Below the pieces are notes generated by a model. It did no database searches. It saw only the letters and a program-made list of their open reading frames with translations, and had not been told where the DNA came from. Made by a program: the position numbers and the translations under genes. A stretch of 48,530 nucleotides of DNA from contig JAYWAL010000015.1 in assembly GCA_043782485.1 (NCBI GenBank), positions 1 through 48,530 on the forward strand. The letters are read 5' to 3'. Every line of letters begins with the position of its first letter. The first letter of the stretch is position 1. The DNA comes from JANXUC01 sp043782485. GTDB taxonomy: Bacteria > Acidobacteriota > Terriglobia > Terriglobales > Acidobacteriaceae. Shown here one piece after another: positions 8,361 to 16,966 of this stretch.

Positions 8361-8796
8361 GGTTGTCGTCCCCGCCGCCGCTGCCAAAGTTTCCACGGGC
8401 ATAACCGAGTGGCCTCCGCCAATATTTCAATGCAGTCCAACTCGCCGCTGAAGCGATCCCACCTGAAACTTGGTATTTCCTAGTAAATCACACTGCTGTT
8501 TCCGAGTGCTACCGCGCCTGCTACTTAAGACTTCTAATAACAAAAGAAAGACCTAAAAATATAAGCAGTAGCAGTAGGGGCTTAGGAAAAGTGGAAAACT
8601 CACAGAACCCTTATCCAGCCTAACTTTCCATGCCTCAGGCCTGTTGAGAACCCCGCGAGACCGTCGCAGCACCCACCCCTAAAAACAGTCCCTTCGCGAT
8701 CTTCGGCCCGTTTCTCCACAGTTTCCACAAGCCTTGCACAAAGGTATCGCCTGGGGCTGAGGGTAGCGAGCGGGAAACCCTCACCAACCAGCGCCG
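8361..8796. other. Candidate replication origin in the dnaA-dnaN gap
   Basis: A gene-free 436-bp region. Near the dnaA end there are three degenerate DnaA-box-like 9-mers in direct orientation at 8712-8720 (TTCTCCACA), 8721-8729 (GTTTCCACA) and 8732-8740 (CCTTGCACA); another partial match, TTATCCAGC, lies at 8611-8619. An AT-rich block about 8500-8570 is followed by several TAG triplets (8568-8585), reminiscent of a DnaA-trio unwinding element. No perfect TTATCCACA is present. Position and content fit an origin, but the boxes are weak. Confidence 0.45.
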
Positions 8797-10176
8797 TTAG
8801 TTGCCTAACTGCTCCGTGAACTTAGTGAGCAACCTGTTCAAATCTTTATCTTTCTCGCGCGACTTCACAATCTTGTCCACCGAATGCAGGACGGTGGTGT
8901 GATGCTTGCCACCGAACTGGCGGCCAATTTCCGGCAGCGACGCCTCTGTCAAACTCTTCGCCAAATACATGGCAATCTGCCGCGGATAAACAATCGCTCG
9001 CGAGTTGCTCTTCGCCTTAATCTCAATCAAGCGCAAGCCAAACTGCTCCGCCACTAACTTCTGAATCGACTCAATACTGATCTTCCGCGCCTGCGAATCA
9101 ATAAAGTTCTTAAGCACCTGCTGCGTGTAAGGCAGCGTAATCTCCGAGCCAATCAACGAAGAGTGCGCCATGAGCCGAATCAGCGCGCCTTCGAGTTCCC
9201 GCACGTTCGAGCGGATATTCGATGCGATAAACAGCGCCACATCGGTTGGCAACACCACGCGCTCTTGCTCCGCCTTCTTCTGCAGAATCGCAACCTTCGT
9301 CTCCAGATCCGGCGGTTGAATGTCGGCGATTAACCCCCACTCAAAGCGGCTGCGCAAGCGGTCTTCCACGTCGGCCAGCTCCTTGGGCGGACGGTCGCTG
9401 GCAATGACAATCTGCTTAATCCCCTCATACAGCGCGTTGAAGGTATGGAAAAACTCTTCCTGCGTCCGTTCCTTCCCCGCCAGAAACTGGATATCGTCGA
9501 CAATCAGCACGTCCACGTTGCGGAATTTGTCGCGGAAGCTCGACATCTTGTCGTAGCGCAACGAGTTGATCATCTCGTTGGTGAACTTCTCGCTGGAGAG
9601 ATAGCAAATGGCAGCCTGTGGCTGGCGGCGCTTCACTTCGTGGCCAATCGCCTGCATCAAGTGCGTCTTCCCCATACCCACGCCGCCATACAGAAACAGC
9701 GGGTTGTAGGCCTTGGAGGGATTCTCCGCCACAGCCTGAGCCGCGGCGCAAGCGAACTGATTGCCATTGCCGATCACAAATGCATCAAACGTGTAGCGCG
9801 GATTCAGCTGCGCCACCCCGTCCCAATCGAAGCGTGCCTGGGAGATCGGCGTCGGCGTGGAGCGCGAAAGTCCGCCATCATGCCGAACGGGTGTCGCCGC
9901 CGGGTCGTCCTCTGGCGCGACAAACTTCACATCCGTCAGGCCCAGTTGCAGGTCGTCCATCGCCTCCTGGATCAAATCGGCATACTTGTCGCCCACGTGG
10001 CAGAACTCGTTCGTCGGCACTCGCACAAAAACAATTCCGCCGTTGGTATGGCTATAACGCGTGGGCTTGAGCCAGGTGTCATAGGAGTGGCGGTTAACTT
10101 TTTTCTCGAGCGCTTCGAGGATTCGCACCCAGGGGTTGGTCGGCGCGGTGGTGATGGAAGAAGACATGGAAGCCAT
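8797..10176 (-). CDS. dnaA: Chromosomal replication initiator protein
   Basis: The AAA+ ATPase that binds DnaA boxes, melts the origin and loads the helicase. At 459 residues it has normal length. Domain I is about 12-85 (WVRILEALEKKVNRHSYDTWLKP). The ATPase carries Walker A GGVGMGKTH at 164-172 and Walker B VLIVDDIQF around 223-231. Domain IV near the C-terminus shows the box-recognition region, ending IGRQFGGKHHTTVLHSVDKI. The start is MASMSSS at 10176; an ATG three codons later (10167) is possible, and neither has a strong Shine-Dalgarno. The usual upstream rpmH-rnpA cluster is missing; a membrane protein gene diverges instead. Confidence 0.97.
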   Translation of the reverse strand: MASMSSSITTAPTNPWVRILEALEKKVNRHSYDTWLKPTRYSHTNGGIVFVRVPTNEFCHVGDKYADLIQEAMDDLQLGLTDVKFVAPEDDPAATPVRHDGGLSRSTPTPISQARFDWDGVAQLNPRYTFDAFVIGNGNQFACAAAQAVAENPSKAYNPLFLYGGVGMGKTHLMQAIGHEVKRRQPQAAICYLSSEKFTNEMINSLRYDKMSSFRDKFRNVDVLIVDDIQFLAGKERTQEEFFHTFNALYEGIKQIVIASDRPPKELADVEDRLRSRFEWGLIADIQPPDLETKVAILQKKAEQERVVLPTDVALFIASNIRSNVRELEGALIRLMAHSSLIGSEITLPYTQQVLKNFIDSQARKISIESIQKLVAEQFGLRLIEIKAKSNSRAIVYPRQIAMYLAKSLTEASLPEIGRQFGGKHHTTVLHSVDKIVKSREKDKDLNRLLTKFTEQLGN

Positions 10177-10620
10177 AAATGGTCTAAAACACCTGCTGAA
10201 TTTCTACGCGCCGGAACTGATTGTGAAGCCGATCTTTTTTCGGGGACCCGTATATTGCGGAGAACCTGTTTACGGAAAATCCTGAGCGCGAAATCCGCTC
10301 TGTGAAACCGCAAAGTTTGCCGATGCAAATTACCAAGTGACAGAGCGAGATACTAGCATGAAAATTTTCGTGAAGCGAGAAATCTTCGCGGCAAAAATTG
10401 CGCGCGGAGAAAAAAAGAAACCACGCGGAACCTTCTGTCAAGTGTCGGAGTCGTTAATGCCGCGGAGATGGTGCAAAATGCGGCTCCGGCGAAAACACTT
10501 TCACCCATACCGGCGGAGCTTTGCGCGAGCGCCCGCAACCCGCGCCATTACTGCATTCCCGCTAAGGACCCGTGGCAAACGTGATACAAAACAGAGTTCC
10601 GGTTGGCCGGCAGGATTGGC
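10177..10620. other. Gene-free divergent region upstream of dnaA
   Basis: This 444-bp stretch separates dnaA from the divergent membrane-protein gene. It has AT-rich patches (for example GAAAATTTTC near 10360-10370) but no perfect DnaA box, no convincing small gene and no recognisable RNA. On the minus strand TAGTAT near 10352-10357 could be a -10 element for dnaA, without a good -35 partner. Otherwise nothing identifiable is seen. Confidence 0.4.
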
Positions 10621-11826
10621 ATGCGCAAAAATCGTACAAAAAAATTCGCCGGCGTGTTGCTGCTGATTTTTTTGGCGCAGTGCGTCTGGTTGATTCACTC
10701 CGAGCTGCGTTCTGAATTTGGATGCTATCCCTCGGGCACTATGGCGCGGCAGTCCCGTGTCGGCGAAGGTCTGGCCCAATGGCGCGGCCAGGGCATTGCC
10801 GGAACGCCGGAAAATTCCCCCCCCACGGGGAGCTCGATCGCGTCCCAGCGAGCCTACGATCCCTACCGCTCTCCGGTTTGGTATTTGGTCGCTGCCGCCC
10901 CTGTGGTTTTCGCTCCCGCCCCGGCTACTCCTGGCAGCGAGAAAATCTGGCTCTGGCTCACCCGTGTTCCGTTTTTGCTTTTCGGTCTCTTGCTCGGGGC
11001 GTCGCTCTGGTACGTCACCCGCCGTCTCTACGGCAACTCCGGCGGAGTGATTGCGCTCGTTCTTTACTGTTTTTCTCCCGGCATGATCCAAAGCGCCAGC
11101 GAAGTCTGCCGCGATTCGGAACTGGGTGCCGCTTGGGGGGCATTCGGCGCGGTCTTCACAGCCATCGCCCTGGCCCACACGCTTTACGCGCCACGGGAAG
11201 TTGTGCTCTGGAACTGGCGGCGCATCACGTTGCTTGCGATTTCCCTGGCGTTGGCGGTGGGGTCCCAATTTTCCCTTATGATTCTGGTCCCCGTAACGCT
11301 GGCCTTTCTGCTGTACCTAGCCCCGCAAAGGAGGCTGGCGGCCGTCTCCATCTGGGCCGCCGCCTGCGCTGGAGCCGGAATTTTATTGCTCGCGGCGTAT
11401 TTCTTCCACGCGCGAGTACTCTGGCAAAGCTTCCGCGCGGCGCGACTGTTCGACCTTACCACTGCCGCCCTCACCATGAGCGCCAACTATCGCAACGCCG
11501 TCGGCCACATCCTCAAAGCCAGCCCGCTGCTCTTGTTGCTACTCCCGGTGGCGGTGCTGGCCTTCGCTTTGTGGCCCAGGACTCGTTATTTCGGCAACGC
11601 GGCTCCGTTGCTCATGGCCGCTCTTTGCATTGCCTTCGGCCTCATCGCCCCAAGCTTTCCCGGGCAAGGATTTTTCCTCATCGCCACCCCATTCTTATTC
11701 GCGAGCGTCGCCGGAATCTTTGCCGATCTGCTGGAAAGTCGCTTTGCGCCGCCTCTCAAAATCGTGCTCACAGCCCTGCTCTCCGGCTACTCGCTTTGGA
11801 GCCTGGTTGCGCTAGCGCAACTATAA
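10621..11826 (+). CDS. Polytopic membrane protein, possibly GT-C glycosyltransferase-like
   Basis: A protein of about 401 residues. I chose the ATG at 10621 (MRKNRTKKFAGVLLLIFLAQC) because AGGA lies about ten bases upstream and the basic start followed by a hydrophobic helix is natural. After a first helix there is a hydrophilic loop of about 60 residues, then eight to ten hydrophobic segments, for example WLTRVPFLLFGLLLGASL and ASPLLLLLLPVAVLAFAL. This layout, with a large first periplasmic loop, resembles the PMT/ArnT-like GT-C superfamily, but I do not see a clear acidic catalytic motif in the loop. Function is therefore unassigned. It diverges from dnaA. Confidence 0.75.
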   Translation: MRKNRTKKFAGVLLLIFLAQCVWLIHSELRSEFGCYPSGTMARQSRVGEGLAQWRGQGIAGTPENSPPTGSSIASQRAYDPYRSPVWYLVAAAPVVFAPAPATPGSEKIWLWLTRVPFLLFGLLLGASLWYVTRRLYGNSGGVIALVLYCFSPGMIQSASEVCRDSELGAAWGAFGAVFTAIALAHTLYAPREVVLWNWRRITLLAISLALAVGSQFSLMILVPVTLAFLLYLAPQRRLAAVSIWAAACAGAGILLLAAYFFHARVLWQSFRAARLFDLTTAALTMSANYRNAVGHILKASPLLLLLLPVAVLAFALWPRTRYFGNAAPLLMAALCIAFGLIAPSFPGQGFFLIATPFLFASVAGIFADLLESRFAPPLKIVLTALLSGYSLWSLVALAQL

Positions 11827-12003
11827 AAATCCTCCACTCAACCGCAAAGTCTCCCAGCAGCCCTCGCGCACTGTTCGTATCCTATTGATTCGACGGCAAT
11901 TCTGCGCCATCGCTCCAAAACGCCCGTGGGACGCGGATTTCCCCGTACTCTCGGGCGATTTCGCCCTTTTCCCCCGCCGGAAACAGGAGTAATATCAGGC
12001 CCT

Positions 12004-12870
12004 ATGAAGCCTGCTTCGGTACTCTTGGTGGTTCTATTGTCGGCTGCGACGGCCAGTGTTTGCGCCGCCCAGGCGAATGGCGTTCCCGCTTCCGTCACAT
12101 CGTTCGGTTTTGGCGGCAACCCCAACGCGGCCCCGGGTATTCCGGCCAGCGTCACTTCGGTTGGTCCGCGGGGCTTTGGATCCACCGCTTCCACGCTCCG
12201 CTTTTTCGGGCCAGGGGCGCAGCCAGCTAACGGGAATTTCCATCACCACCACGATTCCGACGGTGATAATCGCAACAACGGTTTCTTCAACGGCTATGTT
12301 CCCATTTACTCCTACGGCGGCTATTACCCAGGCTATGCGCCCGTGATCGTGGCGCAACCCGAGGAATCCGCTGCCCAGGTGAGCGACGCCCAGGTGGACG
12401 ACGAAGAGGAGGCTGGTCCCACCGTATTCGAGCATCGTCGCTCGCATGTTCGTCCCTCCGAAGAGGCCTATAACCGCGGCTATGAAGAAGGTGTTGCCGC
12501 CGCTGAGGACGTTCGTAACGCCCGCCGGGTGCGCAAGTCTGCCGCCGAGCGCGACCAAGAACGGGCTGCCGAGCGCGATGCGGACAGAGACGCGGATCAC
12601 GATAAATCCGACGCCAAGCCCGATTCCAAATCCGACGCCAAGGGTGAAGACCAACCCGCACCCGCCGTCGAAGTCAAAACCGTTCTGGTCTACAAGGACA
12701 ACCACAAAGAAGAAGTCGCCAACTTTGCCATTGTCGGCGATAGCCTCTACGACTTCACCAACGGTCGCCGCAAGATTGCCGTCGCCGACCTGGATGTTCC
12801 CGCCACCGTCAAGGCCAACGACGAACGCGGGGTCGATTTTCAGCTTCCCGCAGTCCGCGCTAAGAAATAG
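12004..12870 (+). CDS. Secreted hypothetical protein with charged low-complexity linker
   Basis: A 288-residue protein beginning MKPASVLLVVLLSAATASVCAAQA at the ATG at 12004, a clear signal peptide; the frame upstream to 11926 is open but would hide it. After cleavage there is a Gly/Asn/Ala-rich section, a His/Asp patch (HHHHDSDGDNRNN) and a Tyr/Gly stretch (YVPIYSYGGYYPGYAP). About residues 175-215 are almost entirely charged, with Arg/Asp/Glu/Lys repeats. The C-terminal 65 residues (VLVYKDNHKEEVANFAIVGDSLYDFTNGRRKIAVADLD) look like a small folded domain. No known function is recognised; it is probably an envelope protein. Confidence 0.75.
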   Translation: MKPASVLLVVLLSAATASVCAAQANGVPASVTSFGFGGNPNAAPGIPASVTSVGPRGFGSTASTLRFFGPGAQPANGNFHHHHDSDGDNRNNGFFNGYVPIYSYGGYYPGYAPVIVAQPEESAAQVSDAQVDDEEEAGPTVFEHRRSHVRPSEEAYNRGYEEGVAAAEDVRNARRVRKSAAERDQERAAERDADRDADHDKSDAKPDSKSDAKGEDQPAPAVEVKTVLVYKDNHKEEVANFAIVGDSLYDFTNGRRKIAVADLDVPATVKANDERGVDFQLPAVRAKK

Positions 12871-12940
12871 GCACATTCCAAATCGGTCGGCTCGGCCTAC
12901 CCAATTGTTAGCGAAACGAAACACGCCCCGCTCGGGGTTC

Positions 12941-12980
12941 TGCCGGTAATTCGGCAAAAATGCCAAAATACTGGCATTTG
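12941..12980 (+). terminator. Possible double hairpin terminator
   Basis: Two adjacent small hairpins follow the charged secreted-protein gene: TGCCG/CGGCA at 12941-12956, and an 8-bp stem AAATGCCA/TGGCATTT with loop AAATAC at 12958-12979. There is no proper T-run after the stem beyond TTT, so termination is only plausible. Confidence 0.3.
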
Positions 12981-13051
12981 CTTGCAAACCTCCTGCCAAA
13001 GAACACCTAACCCCCGTAGCTAAATCAGTAACCTAACCCTCCTTTCCCAAT

Positions 13052-14597
13052 GTGGAACTCCGTGTGCAAACTCTTGCACATGCCCTCACCTGGTCTGCCG
13101 CCAACGCCTGGATGTCATTCAATCCGGCGTATTCACCGTGCCCGCCGCTGTCCTCCGCCAGATCGCTCTGGCCCCTGAAGTCCGCTTCATCAGCCGGGAT
13201 CATGCGCTCCATGCCGCCGATGACCTCACCAACGGGCGGTTGGGGCCGATGTGGCCTTCCAAGCTGGTCACGACGGCACGGGCATCACGGTGGCCGTGAT
13301 CGATAGCGGCATCAATGACTCCCATCCGGACTTCTCGAAGACAACCGGAACCACCTCCCGCGTCCTCTACCACAAGGACTTCACCGGCACCAGCATCACC
13401 GATGCCGCCGGACACGTCGTCTATGACACCTACGGCCACGGAACCCACGTGGCGGGCATTCTAGCCGGCAATGGCAAGCTCTCCAACGGCCAGTACCGCG
13501 GCGTCGCCCCCAACGTGAATTTGGTCGATTTGCGCGTGCTCCACCAAAACGGCGGCGGCTCGGATAGTGTGGTGATCGCGGCCATTCAGCGGGCCATCGC
13601 CCTGAAGAGCACCTACAGCATCCGGGTCATCAACCTTTCGCTCGGTCGTCCCATCTGGAACCGCTTCGCCTCGGATCCTCTTTGCCAGGCGGTCGAAGCC
13701 GCATGGCAGGCCGAAATGGTCGTGGTGGTGGCCGCGGGCAACTACGGACGCCTCAGCGTCAACGGCAGCAACGGCTACGGCACCATCACCTCGCCCGGCA
13801 ATGACCCCATGGTCCTAACCGTGGGGGCGATGAAAAGTATGGGTACCGCCACCCCCACCGATCATCTGTTCGCCAGCTACAGTTCCAAAGGCCCCACCAG
13901 CTACGGTCATGTTGTTAAGCCGGACATTCTGGCACCCGGCAATCTCGTCCTGTCCGCAATCGACCATGGCAGTGCGCTCGACGCTGCCTATCCCGCGAAC
14001 CGCGTGATTGGCACGTTCCACAATCAACCCGACTACTTCACCCTGAGCGGCACCAGCATGGCCACGCCGGTTGTCAGTGGCGCGGTGGCTTTGTTACTCC
14101 AGCAGAACGCCAACTTGACGCCAGATCAGATCAAGGCCCGCCTGATGAAGACCGCCTACAAAACGTTCCCAACCTCCAGCGTGGCCACCGATCCGGTTAC
14201 GGGACAAACCTATACATCGTATGACGATATGTTTACCGTCGGATCGGGCTACCTCGACGTGAACGCGGGGTTACAAAACACCGCCCTCGCCCCCTCCACC
14301 CTGGGCGTCGCCCTATCCCCCGCCGCCGTATACAACGCCAACAACGGAACCGTCTCTCTGGTCAACCGCAACTCCGCAGTCTGGGGAACCTCGGTAGTCT
14401 GCGGCAATTCCCTAGTTTGGGGGAACTCCGTCGTCTGGGGTAACTCTGTCGTCTGGGGTAATAACGCCCTCACCGGATTTAGCGCGGTTTGGGGAACCTC
14501 CACCGGCACCAGCGGGTCGGACGGTTCCAGCGTCGTTTGGGGGAACTCCACGGCGTTGAACCAAGCCAGCTCTGTCGATCCCTCGGGCGACGAGTAG
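13052..14597 (+). pseudogene. Subtilisin-like S8 protease, first copy, with decayed and frameshifted 5' end
   Basis: From the GTG at 13251 an intact frame encodes 448 residues with the full S8 triad: Asp18 (AVIDSG), His63 (HGTHVAG) and Ser269 (GTSMATP). The upstream propeptide is present but in another frame: 13110-13240 reads DVIQSGVFTVPAAVL...VRFISRD...AADDLT, clearly homologous to residues 112-145 of the second copy. Restoring one G in the G-run at 13242-13245 would join it to the catalytic domain. Further upstream VELRVQ appears in a third frame and no signal peptide is found. The C-terminus carries repeated xVVWGNS units (14378-14560). Either a pseudogene, a sequencing error at the G-run, or a silent donor for the downstream paralogue; translation from 13251 would give a protease without secretion signal. 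Confidence 0.7.
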
Positions 14598-14894
14598 CCA
14601 AGCAGGTAACTACTGAGGGTTACTTTGGTAACAGGATGCGGCTTTGCCCAGCGCATCCCGATTTCCTTGCACCGTCCCGAAGCCGTCCGCGCCCTCTCAT
14701 CGCGACAAACCCCCCACGACAAGTTGTCCAGCCATCTCGGCCCATCCCGGACAACCTGTCCGTTACCCTACGAAATCACGGCATTTAGCCTATTAGAATC
14801 AATAACTTACCAGTCTGTTGCGTGGCGTGCCGCGTGCAATAGGTCAGGTGGGTCGTTAGCCGCTGCCGCGGTGGTGATCTACGGAGGTTCCACA
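14598..14894 (+). other. Intergenic region between the two subtilase copies
   Basis: This 297-bp stretch has no gene. It ends with the GGAGG ribosome binding site at 14883-14887 and the GTG start of the second protease. TATTAGAAT near 14789-14797 is AT-rich and could hold a promoter, but no clear -35/-10 pair or terminator is visible. Confidence 0.35.
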
Positions 14895-16745
14895 GTGAGT
14901 AGTACCAATCGAAATCGCAAACCGCAGGGAGACCGCAACCGCAAGCGCGTTGCCGTCTGGGGCAATATCTCCGCCGTAGTGGCGGTCGTCACCCTGGTGG
15001 TGGGCATGGCCTACCCGCAAAAGGCTGCCGAAACGCGCCTGACCGCGCGCCAAAAGATGTCGGCATCGCTAGCCGACTTTGCTGACCGCGTCAGCGCCAA
15101 GCCTTCTGATGACCAAGACCTTCGCGTCATTGTGCAGTTTCAGCAACGGCCACAAGTCCAACAGTTTCAGAAGGTTACAGACCGTGGCGGCAAATTCCGC
15201 GCCAACCTGGGCCTGATCAATGGCGGCGCATTTTCCCTTAAGGCCTCGCAGCTCAAGCAGCTGGCTGGCGACGACTCGGTCGCCTTCATCTCGCCCGACT
15301 ACAAGCTCATGGCGGCCGATGACCTGACCGACAGCGCCGTTGGGGAAAGCACAGCCCGCCTTCTTGGCCTGGATCTCTGGATGGGTAATATCGGCGTCGC
15401 TGTCATTGACAGCGGCATCAACGACGCCCACAACGATTTGAGAAACACGATCCTCCTGTCGCGCGTTGTCTATCACCAGGACTTTACCGGAACCACCGTC
15501 AAGAACTCGAGCGGCCAGACAGTCTATGACACCTACGGCCATGGTACCCACGTGGCTGGCATCCTGGCGGGCGACGGCACCGATTCCAATGGCCTGTGGC
15601 AGGGTATCCATTCCGGCGTCAAGCTGGTGGACTTGCGCGTTCTGGATCAATACGGTGCCGGTTCGGACAGCGCCGTGATTACCGCCATTCAGCGCGCCAT
15701 CGCCCTCAAGAGCACCTACAACATCAAGATCATCAACCTGTCGCTGGGCCGACCTGTGTACGGTAGCTATGCTACAGACCCGCTCTGCCAAGCTGTGGAA
15801 CAAGCCTGGAAAGCGGGAATTACGGTGGTGGTGGCGGCAGGCAATTTTGGGCGCGTCACCGTCAACGGAAGCAACGGTCACGGAACCATCACGGCTCCGG
15901 GCAATGATCCGTTTGTAATCACCGTCGGTGCCATGAAGACCAACGGGACTGGCAGCCGAGCGGACGATACGATCGCCAGCTACAGCTCGAAGGGGCCGAC
16001 CTCCTACGATCACGTGATCAAGCCCGACCTGGTTGCCCCGGGCAACCTGATTAGGTCCACGATTTCCTATGGCAGCACACTGGCGGCGCTGTTGCCCGCC
16101 AACAAAGTGAAAGGAACGACGGGTAGCTATGACTATATGACCTTAAGCGGCACCAGCATGGCGACGCCGGTGGTGAGCGGCGCGGTTGCGCTGCTGTTGC
16201 AGCAGGACTCGACGCTGACGCCGGATCAAATCAAAGCGCGCCTGATGAAGACCGCGAATAAAACGTTCCCTGTTTCCAGTGTGGCGACGGATCCGCTCAC
16301 CGGCCAGACATATACATCGTATTACGATATGTTTACGGTCGGTGCTGGCTACCTGGACATCGCCGCCGCTGTGAGCAACACTGATAAGGCTCCCACCACC
16401 CAGGGTAGCGCGCTGTCGCCGTGGGCGGGCTGGTCGAACGGTACGGTTTCCGGCTATAACGGCAACGCTACCGTGAATGGCAATTCGGTAGTTTGGGGTA
16501 GCTCCGTGGTCTGGGGAACCTCAGTAGTCTGGGGCAACAACGTAAATGGCAATTCAGTAGTTTGGGGCAACAACACCAACCTGACCGGAACCTCGGTAGT
16601 TTGGGGAAACAACACGATGGCTGGCTTCAGTGTGGTTTGGGGCAGCTCGAACGGCACCAGCGGCGTGGCGGGTTCCAGTGTGGTTTGGGGCCAGACACAG
16701 CAACTGCTGAAGGCGTACACGGTGGATGGCATAGGGGAAAACTAG
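14895..16745 (+). CDS. Subtilisin-like S8 protease with VVWG-repeat C-terminus, second copy
   Basis: A 616-residue membrane-anchored or exported protease. The GTG at 14895 is selected by GGAGG seven bases upstream; an open frame back to 14625 has no such site. Residues 19-40 (a basic flank then SAVVAVVTLVVGMAY) form a signal anchor. A propeptide (inhibitor I9-like, about 75-140) is followed by the catalytic domain with Asp172 (AVIDSG), His216 (HGTHVAG), oxyanion Asn317 (AAGN) and Ser421 (GTSMATP). Residues 530-598 consist of about seven imperfect NSVVWG-type units, rich in Trp and Asn. It closely resembles the copy immediately upstream along the catalytic domain and is probably a tandem duplication. 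The substrate is unknown. Confidence 0.9.
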   Translation: MSSTNRNRKPQGDRNRKRVAVWGNISAVVAVVTLVVGMAYPQKAAETRLTARQKMSASLADFADRVSAKPSDDQDLRVIVQFQQRPQVQQFQKVTDRGGKFRANLGLINGGAFSLKASQLKQLAGDDSVAFISPDYKLMAADDLTDSAVGESTARLLGLDLWMGNIGVAVIDSGINDAHNDLRNTILLSRVVYHQDFTGTTVKNSSGQTVYDTYGHGTHVAGILAGDGTDSNGLWQGIHSGVKLVDLRVLDQYGAGSDSAVITAIQRAIALKSTYNIKIINLSLGRPVYGSYATDPLCQAVEQAWKAGITVVVAAGNFGRVTVNGSNGHGTITAPGNDPFVITVGAMKTNGTGSRADDTIASYSSKGPTSYDHVIKPDLVAPGNLIRSTISYGSTLAALLPANKVKGTTGSYDYMTLSGTSMATPVVSGAVALLLQQDSTLTPDQIKARLMKTANKTFPVSSVATDPLTGQTYTSYYDMFTVGAGYLDIAAAVSNTDKAPTTQGSALSPWAGWSNGTVSGYNGNATVNGNSVVWGSSVVWGTSVVWGNNVNGNSVVWGNNTNLTGTSVVWGNNTMAGFSVVWGSSNGTSGVAGSSVVWGQTQQLLKAYTVDGIGEN

Positions 16746-16778
16746 CCACTGGGTTCTTCCTGAAGTTGTAACGTTTAC

Positions 16779-16824
16779 GGGCGCACTTCTCGTCGTTGCC
16801 GACGCGAGTGCGCCCGCTCCCTTT
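16779..16824 (+). terminator. Rho-independent terminator after the second subtilase
   Basis: An inverted repeat GGGCGCACT...AGTGCGCCC whose stem is extended inwards by partial CTCGTC/GACG pairing, followed a few bases later by CCCTTTT. It sits 34 bp after the protease stop codon. Confidence 0.7.
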
Positions 16825-16966
16825 TAAGACCTCTTACTTCTTTGGCTTCGGAGACCGGCCAAGAATTTCATGCTTTGTCAGAAGAACCCCGCCCTTCGCT
16901 AGACGCAGCTCCGGTAGTTTAAGATTCAGTGTCAGACCGATCTCTGAATCGAGCGTCCAACTTCCG

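Noticed and set aside
10722..11888. Second plus-strand frame (388 aa) overlapping the membrane-protein gene
   Set aside because: It is Arg/Pro/His-rich without structure, while the chosen frame gives regular transmembrane helices.
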